This document shows, one piece after another, positions 1-6,473 of a stretch of 25,762 nucleotides of DNA. Source of the DNA: Bacteroidales bacterium (GTDB lineage Bacteria; Bacteroidota; Bacteroidia; Bacteroidales; F082). The number at the start of each line of letters is the position of its first letter. Positions within the stretch are counted from its first letter, which is position 1. The stretch lies in the NCBI GenBank assembly GCA_017428285.1, contig JAFRRE010000197.1:1-25762 (forward strand), given 5' to 3'. The notes below the pieces were generated by a model. That model ran no database searches. It was not told the origin of the DNA and saw only the letters and a program-made list of their open reading frames with translations. A program made the position numbers and the translations under genes.

Positions 1-495
1 GAAGGCTTGCATTCCTTCGTCATCTGGGGCTTGGGCAGCTTCTCCAACGTGAGCAAAGCACAACTGCCGTTCTTCGCCATCGCAGTGGTAGTTGGCACCA
101 TAGGCTCGTTCCTGCTCTTCAAGACCTTGAACCTCTTGCTGTTGGGTGAGCGTTATGCCGAAAACCTTGGCGTCAACATCAAGCGGAGCAGTATGCTCAT
201 CATCTTGGTTTCGGGCTTTCTCACCGCCCTCATCACGGCGTTTTGCGGTCCCATCGCCTTTTTGGGCTTGGCCGTTCCGCACATTGCACGATTCCTTTTC
301 AAAAGCAGCGACCACAAGTTGCTCATCCCCGCCACGGCCTTCCTCGGCATGGACCTGGCCCTGTTCTGCAACCTCATCGCGCGGCTGCCCTCGTTTGAAG
401 GCAACCTGCCCATCAACTCGGTCACGGCACTGATTGGCGCGCCCATTGTGCTGTGGGTCATCTTCCACCGGCAACGATTCAATCATGGACAATAA
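1..495 (+). CDS. FecCD-family ABC transporter permease, 5'-truncated by the window edge
   Basis: Only the last 164 residues are present and the frame is open to base 1, so the start lies outside the window. The protein is the membrane channel of a siderophore, haem or cobalamin importer in the inner membrane. The visible part has several hydrophobic spans and the family's C-terminal signature: a GPIAFLGLAVPHIAR stretch, the segment that contacts the ATPase, and near the end LPINSVTALIGAPIVLWVI. The ATPase gene follows at 668. The two are separated by 172 bases of hairpin-rich DNA rather than overlapping, which is looser than usual for this pair. The substrate cannot be told from the permease tail alone. 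Confidence 0.93.
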   Translation, partial: EGLHSFVIWGLGSFSNVSKAQLPFFAIAVVVGTIGSFLLFKTLNLLLLGERYAENLGVNIKRSSMLIILVSGFLTALITAFCGPIAFLGLAVPHIARFLFKSSDHKLLIPATAFLGMDLALFCNLIARLPSFEGNLPINSVTALIGAPIVLWVIFHRQRFNHGQ

Positions 496-512
496 TGAAT
501 GTGATGAAAAGG

Positions 513-655
513 AACTACGAATTTAACGAATGGAGCGAATTGAATTCTGCGGCTAAAGCCGCGAATCCATACGAATTTTGTACATTCGTACCAATTCGGA
601 CGCTTGCGTCCCAAATTTTTCTATCACATTCGCATAATTCGTGTAATTCGTAGTT
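513..655. repeat. Multi-hairpin intergenic element with imperfect terminal inverted repeats
   Basis: The 172-base gap between permease and ATPase is almost filled by nested palindromes. The outer arms, AACTACGAATTTAACGAAT (513-531) and ATTCGTGTAATTCGTAGTT (637-655), are inverted copies with two mismatches. Inside are three perfect hairpins: GCGGCT-AA-AGCCGC (549-562), TACGAAT/ATTCGTA (570-576 and 584-590) and GGACGC-TT-GCGTCC (598-611). I see no protein in it. It looks like a small non-autonomous repeat (MITE or REP type) that could also act as an mRNA stability or attenuation structure between the two transporter genes. Confidence 0.7.
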
Positions 656-667
656 AAAGAGACCATT

Positions 668-1423
668 ATGAACGAAGTCCTTCATACAGACCATCTGTCA
701 ATCGGCTACAAAGGCCAAGCCTTGATGCCCGCCATCGACGTGAGCCTCAACGAAGGCGACATCGTAGCCTTGTCGGGTCCCAACGGCTCGGGCAAGACAA
801 CGCTATTCAAGACGCTGTCGGCCAGCCTGAAGCCCGTCGGCGGCGAGGTCAAGCTGTTTGGGAAAGACTTGCACGACTACTCCCCCTCCGAGCGCAGTTC
901 GTTGTTCAGCCTCGTGCTCACCGAGAAGCCCGACGATCTCTTTCTGAAAGTCTTCGACATCGTTTCCTCGGGTCGTTATCCACATCTCGGCCTCCTGGCA
1001 CGTCTCAGCGAGCAGGACGAGCAAATCATCTACGAGAGCCTTGAAACTGTTGGAATTAGCCATCTCATCGACAGAAATTTCGTCTCGCTTAGCGACGGTG
1101 AGCAACAGAAAGTGATGATTGCCAAAGCGTTGGTGCAAGACACTCCGTTGATTTTCATGGATGAGCCCGCCGCCTTCCTCGACTATCCGAGCAAAATAGA
1201 GCTGGTGAACATTATGCACAAACTTTCGCGCGAAAAACGCAAAACCATCCTCTTCAGCAGTCACGACCTTGACCTTTTGCTCCGCCATGCCGACGTGATG
1301 TGGGTTGTCGCGCCGCAACAGCCTTTGCGACAAGGCACACCGAAAGAATTGGTCGAACAAGGGATTATTGATGAGTATTTTAAGCCGATTGTGGCTAAAG
1401 AAGAGTTTTATTGGATGAGATAA
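668..1423 (+). CDS. ABC transporter ATP-binding protein of the FepC/HmuV/BtuD type
   Basis: This is a 251-residue cytoplasmic ATPase that powers the FecCD permease upstream. Walker A is GPNGSGKTT at residues 37-45, the ABC signature LSDGEQQ at 141-147, Walker B LIFMDEP at 161-167 and the switch histidine in SSHD at 197-200, so it should be catalytically competent. The length is normal for the family. The ATG at 668 follows an AT-rich leader with no clear Shine-Dalgarno sequence, usual for this phylum. The gene ends nine bases from the end of the convergent gene at 1433. Iron-siderophore or haem uptake is the likeliest role; cobalamin is possible. Confidence 0.93.
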   Translation: MNEVLHTDHLSIGYKGQALMPAIDVSLNEGDIVALSGPNGSGKTTLFKTLSASLKPVGGEVKLFGKDLHDYSPSERSSLFSLVLTEKPDDLFLKVFDIVSSGRYPHLGLLARLSEQDEQIIYESLETVGISHLIDRNFVSLSDGEQQKVMIAKALVQDTPLIFMDEPAAFLDYPSKIELVNIMHKLSREKRKTILFSSHDLDLLLRHADVMWVVAPQQPLRQGTPKELVEQGIIDEYFKPIVAKEEFYWMR

Positions 1424-1432
1424 CTACTTGGA

Positions 1433-2722
1433 TTAATTCTTCAAGCACCCAATCGGCACCACAAACACGCCGTCTTGCCTACGATAAGCATATTGTCCGC
1501 CCGTGAGAACGAGCAACAAATCAGGCTCACTTATGGGAGTTTGTATTTCCGTTTTGTTATGCTCTTTGATAAGTCTTTGCAATTCCAATAGGTGTTTGGC
1601 TCCATCCTCGATTTCTGCACTCCCTAATTTACACTCAACGAGCGCATAACGGCCATCGTTGATGTGCAGCACGACATCAGCCTCCAAACCATATTTGTCA
1701 TGATAGTAGCCTATATGCGAATCAATATCAGAGGAATAGGCCTTCAAATCCCTGATACACAGTTGTTCAAACAGGAATCCAAAGGTCTTGAACTGAGTCA
1801 TCAACGCCTTTGGCGACAGTTGCATGGCCGCCACAGCCACACTCGGATCGCAGAAGGTGCGCTTGGGAGTGCTACGAATGACCGCCTTGCTGCGAATGGC
1901 CGGACACCAAGCATCAATATCCTGAATGACAAACAGTTTCTCCAAAGCCGCCACATACGAGGTGAATGTATCCATTGAGCAAGTCATTTCTTCAGACGCC
2001 GAAACATCAGCAAGCAAGGTTGTTTTCTTCGCCAAAGTGGAGATATTGCGGGCATACGAGCGCAATATCATTCGTGTCAGTTTCTCGTCCCTTTGCACGC
2101 CGTCAATCCGCGAAATGTCTTCCTTGCAAACAGTTCTGAAATAGTCCTTGGCCACCATCAGTTTCGACTTTTCGTCCTTGAGGCGCAAGGTTGCTGGCCA
2201 TCCACCGCGACAGGCGGCAAAAATAATATCCTCAACCTGCATGTCAGAAACCGCTGCAATGTCTTGCTGCGGATTATCAAACAATTCCATCAGACTTACC
2301 GCTCCATTGGATTCCTTTGATTCCCAAAGGCTCATCGGCAGCATTTCCATTTTTGAGATACGGCCATTTCCAGAATGGTGTATCTTGCTTTTATCCACTG
2401 CGTTAGAGCCGGTCAAAATGAATTGCCCTTCAAGTCCTCTTTCGTCCACCAAGGTACGCACGGCATCCCAAATGACGGGCGCATCCTGCCACTCATCAAT
2501 GAGCCGAGGGGTAGCACCATGAAGCAGCAGCGACGGCTTGGTAGCCGCCGTAGTGAGATATTGTTCGCGCATGTCGGGCGACTGCAACTTGATAACACTG
2601 CCCGCCAATTGTTCTGCTGTGGTGGTTTTTCCACACCACTTGGGGCCTTCAATCAGTACTGCTCCAAAGGCATTCAAACGCTCTTCAAGTTGGACATCTG
2701 CCATCCTTTTGAAATAGTCCAT
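1433..2722 (-). CDS. DUF4143-type AAA family ATPase
   Basis: The 429-residue protein belongs to the large, poorly understood group of prokaryotic AAA ATPases with a DUF4143 C-terminal half, common and multi-copy in Bacteroidales. Visible features are Walker A GPKWCGKT (residues 26-33), a Walker B-like PRLIDEWQ (72-79), a sensor-1-like FILTGSN (101-107), and a C-terminal D349...E363-C-K365 arrangement resembling a PD-(D/E)xK nuclease core. No target or pathway is known for the family. It stands alone on the minus strand, convergent with the ABC ATPase, and has its own good promoter at 2747-2778. Both ends look intact. Confidence 0.9.
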   Translation of the reverse strand: MDYFKRMADVQLEERLNAFGAVLIEGPKWCGKTTTAEQLAGSVIKLQSPDMREQYLTTAATKPSLLLHGATPRLIDEWQDAPVIWDAVRTLVDERGLEGQFILTGSNAVDKSKIHHSGNGRISKMEMLPMSLWESKESNGAVSLMELFDNPQQDIAAVSDMQVEDIIFAACRGGWPATLRLKDEKSKLMVAKDYFRTVCKEDISRIDGVQRDEKLTRMILRSYARNISTLAKKTTLLADVSASEEMTCSMDTFTSYVAALEKLFVIQDIDAWCPAIRSKAVIRSTPKRTFCDPSVAVAAMQLSPKALMTQFKTFGFLFEQLCIRDLKAYSSDIDSHIGYYHDKYGLEADVVLHINDGRYALVECKLGSAEIEDGAKHLLELQRLIKEHNKTEIQTPISEPDLLLVLTGGQYAYRRQDGVFVVPIGCLKN

Positions 2723-2746
2723 AATTCATCTATTTAAAATACGCTG

Positions 2747-2778
2747 CAAAATTATTACAAATAAATGTATTACGCAAA
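2747..2778 (-). promoter_or_regulatory. Bacteroidetes-type promoter for the DUF4143 ATPase gene
   Basis: Read on the minus strand, TTTG (2778-2775), a 20-base spacer and TAATTTTG (2754-2747) match the -33 TTTG / -7 TAnnTTTG consensus of the Bacteroidetes primary sigma factor. The predicted start leaves a leader of about 20 bases before the ATG at 2722. This is the best-formed promoter in the window. Confidence 0.65.
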
Positions 2779-2804
2779 TCTATTCTGTATTTTTTACACA
2801 TTTT

Positions 2805-2919
2805 ATTCGGTGTTTTAGATGTAATTTATTCGGTGTTTTAGATGTATTTTATTCGGTGTTTTAGATGTATTTTGTTCGGTGTTTTAGCGGTAATTTGTTC
2901 GGTGTTTTCGACATAACAA
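2805..2919. repeat. Five tandem copies of a 23-bp repeat upstream of typA
   Basis: Copies start at 2805, 2828, 2851, 2874 and 2897, an exact 23-base period. The core TTCGGTGTTTT is invariant in all five, followed by AGATGTA in copies 1-3 and diverging in copies 4 and 5. Copies 2 and 3 are identical. The block fills much of the 295-base gap between the divergent DUF4143 and typA genes and lies about 100 bases upstream of the typA start. The 23-base period is close to two helical turns, so repeated protein binding on one face is conceivable; strand slippage is the simpler origin. Confidence 0.9.
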
Positions 2920-2977
2920 TTTTGCCAAAAAAAAGAGTTTTTCTGGTTGAATTTAACTTCCCAATTTGCATTTTTTG

Positions 2978-2985
2978 TAATTTTG
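2978..2985 (+). promoter_or_regulatory. Putative -7 promoter box for typA
   Basis: TAATTTTG matches TAnnTTTG and lies 32 bases before the chosen ATG at 3018. A -33 TTTG at the expected spacing is not evident, so the call rests on the -7 box and position. It also argues that the true start is 3018 rather than an upstream in-frame codon at 2865, which would put the promoter inside the gene. Confidence 0.5.
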
Positions 2986-3017
2986 CACCTTCAATTATTG
3001 CAGCAATTTTTACTAAA

Positions 3018-4832
3018 ATGCAGAATATCAGAAATATAGCGATTATCGCTCACGTTGACCACGGCAAGACCACCCTCGTGGACCGCATCCTTTACCAATC
3101 CCAACTCTTCAAGGAATCGGACGAAGCCCCTGGCCAACTCATTCTCGACAACAACGACCTCGAACGCGAACGCGGTATCACCATCCTCTCGAAGAATGTG
3201 TCCGTTCGCTATAAAGATGTGAAAATCAATATCATCGACACTCCTGGCCACGCCGACTTCGGCGGCGAGGTGGAGCGCGTGCTCAACATGGCCGACGGCG
3301 TTTTGCTTTTGGTTGACGCTTTCGAAGGTCCCATGCCGCAGACCCGTTTCGTGCTGCAAAAGGCCATCGAGCTGGGCCTAAAGCCCATCGTGGTCATCAA
3401 CAAGGTGGACAAGCCTAACTGTCGTCCCGACGAGGTGCAAGAGGCCGTCTTCGACCTGATGTTTAACCTTGGCGCAACGGAAGACCAACTGGACTTCCCC
3501 ACTGTTTACGGTTCATCCAAACAAGGCTGGATGTCGGACCATTGGGAAAATGTCACCGATAACGTCTCCTACCTCTTGGACGTCATTATCGACACCATCC
3601 CGCCCGCGAAGTTCGAGGAAGGCACGCCTCAGATGCTCATCACCTCGTTGGACTACAGCTCCTACGTGGGCCGTATCGCTGTGGGTCGTCTGAAACGTGG
3701 CACCCTGCAGGCCGGACAAAACGTCTCGTTGGTGAAACGTGACGGTTCCGTGACTCGCTCTACCATCAAGGAGCTCTATACCTTTGAAGGTCTGGGCAAG
3801 GAACGTACCAAGAAACCCGTCGAGGCTGGCGACATCATCGCGCTGATGGGCATCGATGACTTCGAGATCGGCGACACCGTGGCCGACTACGAGAATCCTG
3901 AGCCGCTGCCACCCATCCATGTGGATGAGCCTACGATGAGTATGCTGTTCACCATCAACAACTCACCCTTCTTTGGCAAGGAAGGTAAATATGTTACCTC
4001 ACGCCACCTGCGCGAACGTCTTTACAAGGAGACTGAGAAGAACCTCGCCTTGAAGGTGGAAGATACCGATTCGCCTGATTCTCTGATGGTCTACGGCCGT
4101 GGCATCCTGCACCTCAGCATCCTTGTCGAGACCATGCGCCGCGAAGGTTATGAGTTCCAACTCGGTCAGCCCAAGGTCATTTTGAAATACATCGATGACG
4201 TGAAGTGCGAGCCTATCGAATGCCTCACCGTCCTGGTGCCAGAAGACTTCTCTGGCCGTGTCATCGAGCAGGTCAGCGCACGCAAGGGTGAGATGACCCA
4301 GATGGAGCCAAAGGGCGACCGCATGTGCCTCGACTTTGACATCCCGTCGCGCGGTCTCATCGGCTTGAGAAACACACTGTTGACTGTCACTGAAGGTGAA
4401 GCTATTGTCTCCCATCGCTTCAAGGACTATGAACCTTGGAAGGGCGAGATGCCTTCACGCAATGTCGGAGCCTTGATTTCAATGGAAACAGGACAGGCTA
4501 TCCCCTACGCCATCTGGAAGTTGCAAGACCGCGGCATCTTCTTCGTTAACCCGAATGAAGATGTCTATGCCGGCGAGGTCATCGGAGAGAACACGCGCAG
4601 CAACGACATTGTCATCAACGTTTGCAAGACCAAGCACCTCACCAACGTGCGTGCCTCGGGTAGCGATGAAGCCATCCGCCTCATCCCGCCTGTACGTTTC
4701 TCATTAGAGGAATATATGGAATACATCCGCGACGACGAGTATCTTGAGGTGACGCCCAAGAGCCTGCGTCTGCGCAAGATCATCCTTGATGAGCTGGAAC
4801 GCAAACGGGCCTCACGCCGTGGAGAGGAATGA
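3018..4832 (+). CDS. typA: Ribosome-associated translational GTPase TypA/BipA
   Basis: The 604-residue protein is a full-length TypA/BipA, an EF-G-like GTPase that binds the 70S ribosome and supports ribosome assembly and growth under stress or cold. The GTPase domain shows AHVDHGKT (residues 11-18), RERGITI (switch I), [12 protein letters not shown] and GSSKQG, followed by the EF-G-like beta-barrel and the BipA-specific C-terminal region containing [14 protein letters not shown] chose ATG 3018 because family members start [19 protein letters not shown]; the frame stays open upstream to 2865, but that extension is translated tandem repeat and lies across the likely promoter. A hairpin terminator follows at 4852, so the gene looks monocistronic. 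Confidence 0.96.
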   Translation: MQNIRNIAIIAHVDHGKTTLVDRILYQSQLFKESDEAPGQLILDNNDLERERGITILSKNVSVRYKDVKINIIDTPGHADFGGEVERVLNMADGVLLLVDAFEGPMPQTRFVLQKAIELGLKPIVVINKVDKPNCRPDEVQEAVFDLMFNLGATEDQLDFPTVYGSSKQGWMSDHWENVTDNVSYLLDVIIDTIPPAKFEEGTPQMLITSLDYSSYVGRIAVGRLKRGTLQAGQNVSLVKRDGSVTRSTIKELYTFEGLGKERTKKPVEAGDIIALMGIDDFEIGDTVADYENPEPLPPIHVDEPTMSMLFTINNSPFFGKEGKYVTSRHLRERLYKETEKNLALKVEDTDSPDSLMVYGRGILHLSILVETMRREGYEFQLGQPKVILKYIDDVKCEPIECLTVLVPEDFSGRVIEQVSARKGEMTQMEPKGDRMCLDFDIPSRGLIGLRNTLLTVTEGEAIVSHRFKDYEPWKGEMPSRNVGALISMETGQAIPYAIWKLQDRGIFFVNPNEDVYAGEVIGENTRSNDIVINVCKTKHLTNVRASGSDEAIRLIPPVRFSLEEYMEYIRDDEYLEVTPKSLRLRKIILDELERKRASRRGEE

Positions 4833-4851
4833 TTTTTGCAAATTAATTTCT

Positions 4852-4881
4852 AAAAAGTCGGGCTATATGTCCGACTTTTTT
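4852..4881 (+). terminator. Rho-independent terminator of typA
   Basis: AAAAAGTCGG (4852-4861) and CCGACTTTTT (4871-4880) form a perfect 10-bp stem with a nine-base loop and a run of T. It starts about 20 bases after the typA stop. The A-run on the other side would also let it work from the minus strand. Confidence 0.85.
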
Positions 4882-4975
4882 CGTATTATTGCACACTTGT
4901 AAACGAGCAAATAACAAGACCCTTCCTTGTTTCATTGTTTTATTTTATTAATTTGATTATCAAATAAATAAGAAT

Positions 4976-5566
4976 ATGTCAACATTCAAGAAAACCCTTA
5001 TTATCCTGTTTGTCACGATAGGATTGGCATCGTGTGATGTGCTCACCCAAGTGGCACAAATGGCCAACTTCGCCAACTGCAAGTTCAATTTCAACAGTGT
5101 CGACCAGATTCAGATGCTTGGTGTCAACCTGAGCAAAGGCATGTCGAAGAGCGACCTCAACGCTGCTCAACTGCTTTCGTTGGCCAATGCCATTGCCAAC
5201 AAAAAACTTCCCGTGTCTTTCAATGTGAATGTAGGTGTCAACAATCCCAATACGATTCCTGCTTCGATGTCCAAAATGGATTACATTGTCAGCCTTAACG
5301 GCAAGGAAGTCATCAGCACCACATTGAACAAGAGCGTCAATGTGGGTGCCAACTCAAGCAGCGTGGTCAGCATTCCCATCACCATAGACCTGTTCCAGTT
5401 GTTCAGTGGCGAATCGGCTGATGCCTTGCTCAATTTGGCCTTCAAATTGGCCGGTGCCAGCAGCGAACCCGTCAATGTTGGCCTGAAGGTGAAGCCCTAC
5501 ATCAGCATCAACGGACAACAGCTCGCCTACCCCGACTTCATCTCAATGAACAAAGTGTTGAACTAA
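4976..5566 (+). CDS. LEA14/WHy-like lipoprotein
   Basis: The 196-residue protein starts with a basic n-region, a hydrophobic stretch and a lipobox LASC with the acceptor cysteine at residue 20, so it should be a lipid-anchored envelope protein. Residues about 70-190 alternate short hydrophobic strands, with a NVNVGVNNPNTIP segment typical of LEA14/WHy domains: a conserved NPN turn within a beta-sandwich. These domains occur widely in bacterial lipoproteins and their exact role is unknown. It is followed after 21 bases by the membrane protein at 5588, so the two are probably co-transcribed. The ATG at 4976 gives a clean signal peptide. Confidence 0.8.
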   Translation: MSTFKKTLIILFVTIGLASCDVLTQVAQMANFANCKFNFNSVDQIQMLGVNLSKGMSKSDLNAAQLLSLANAIANKKLPVSFNVNVGVNNPNTIPASMSKMDYIVSLNGKEVISTTLNKSVNVGANSSSVVSIPITIDLFQLFSGESADALLNLAFKLAGASSEPVNVGLKVKPYISINGQQLAYPDFISMNKVLN

Positions 5567-5587
5567 CCCACAGAAAACAATCAAGAA

Positions 5588-6385
5588 ATGGCGGATTTTA
5601 GCAAAGAAAGACGCTTCAGTATCGACCCTGGAAAAGGGAAAAAAATGGATGGCTGTCCCTACTCAATATATGAGGATGGGCGTGATGTGAAGGACTATAT
5701 GATCCCTCCAAAAGGCTATAAATTCAAAGGTTTTCGTTTTGACCCCGATGCCAGCAACCAAATTTACGATGGCAGGCTCATCGCTGAATACGAAAAGGAA
5801 CCATTCAATGACATTCTCAAATCGAATCTCTGGAAATTCATCCTCGCCTTGGTCATTATCGCCGTCATCACGGTGGTAGTCATTCTGGCGGTCAATGTCT
5901 TCAACAAGCCTAAGACCGACAAACCGACCAAGAAGCCTGAGACCACAACCTTGGTGAAGGATACAGTGAAGGAAAAGGTCAAAGTGCAGCCCGTTGAAAA
6001 GAACGCTCCAGTTCCTGCGAAGGACACTGTCAAGCCTAACGATAAGGATAATGCTGCTATTCTCGACCTTAATGCCAAGAAAGACAAAGACACAGTAGTG
6101 GAAACCCCGCAACCTGTGGCGGATGGCCCCAGTGCCCAATTCAAAAAGGAATTCTGGGCATTGATCCATCAGCGGACCATCATGATGGATCCCTACGATA
6201 TGCTTTACAAGGACAACAAAAACAAGGTGGAAGGCGAAGAGTATGAGTATCTGAGATATACCATCTTGGAAAACTTCGCTTCCTTCAAGGCTTGGTCTAG
6301 CAAACTGCACAAGGTTCCCGTTTCCGAGTTGGAATCCATCAACACCATCAAAGATCTGAAGAACAAACTGAATGAGATAAAATAA
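5588..6385 (+). CDS. Single-span membrane protein of unknown function
   Basis: I do not recognise this 265-residue protein. Residues 1-80 are hydrophilic and aromatic-rich, with repeated Y/F-containing turns (GCPYSIYEDGRD, PPKGYKFKGFRFDP). One strong membrane span lies at about 83-106. It is followed by a Lys/Pro/Thr-rich linker of about 80 residues and a helical C-terminal domain of about 85 residues. With no signal peptide, the N-terminal part is probably cytoplasmic and the linker and helical domain periplasmic. The linker would let the C-terminal domain reach across the periplasm. Close spacing to the LEA14-like lipoprotein suggests the two act together at the envelope. Confidence 0.75.
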   Translation: MADFSKERRFSIDPGKGKKMDGCPYSIYEDGRDVKDYMIPPKGYKFKGFRFDPDASNQIYDGRLIAEYEKEPFNDILKSNLWKFILALVIIAVITVVVILAVNVFNKPKTDKPTKKPETTTLVKDTVKEKVKVQPVEKNAPVPAKDTVKPNDKDNAAILDLNAKKDKDTVVETPQPVADGPSAQFKKEFWALIHQRTIMMDPYDMLYKDNKNKVEGEEYEYLRYTILENFASFKAWSSKLHKVPVSELESINTIKDLKNKLNEIK

Positions 6386-6392
6386 TTGTTTG

Positions 6393-6430
6393 GCTATCAG
6401 CTTAGTAAGCTCAAGCTAACTGCTGATAGC
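6393..6430. repeat. Inverted repeat between the membrane-protein gene and gcvP
   Basis: GCTATCAGC (6393-6401) and GCTGATAGC (6422-6430) are perfect 9-base inverted arms around a 20-base loop that itself contains AGCTT-AGT-AAGCT. TTGTTT before the left arm is mirrored by AAACAA after the right arm. There is no T-run, so it is a weak terminator candidate; it could equally be a dispersed palindromic repeat. No glycine riboswitch aptamer is recognisable in this gap. Confidence 0.6.
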
Positions 6431-6473
6431 TGAAAACAAATAAAAAGAATACAACAACTTAAACAAATCAAAT

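Noticed and set aside
453..653. 66-codon frame between permease and ATPase genes
   Set aside because: It starts inside the permease gene and runs through nested palindromes; its sequence is the translated hairpins.
2805..2919. Small CRISPR array upstream of typA
   Set aside because: The 23-base units are directly adjacent with no spacers, so it is a plain tandem repeat.
2865..3017. Upstream extension of typA by 51 codons
   Set aside because: The extension lies on tandem repeats and the promoter box, while the family start [17 protein letters not shown] begins at 3018.
6386..6473. Glycine riboswitch in front of gcvP
   Set aside because: The gap is only 88 bases, is dominated by one inverted repeat and lacks aptamer-like conserved sequence.
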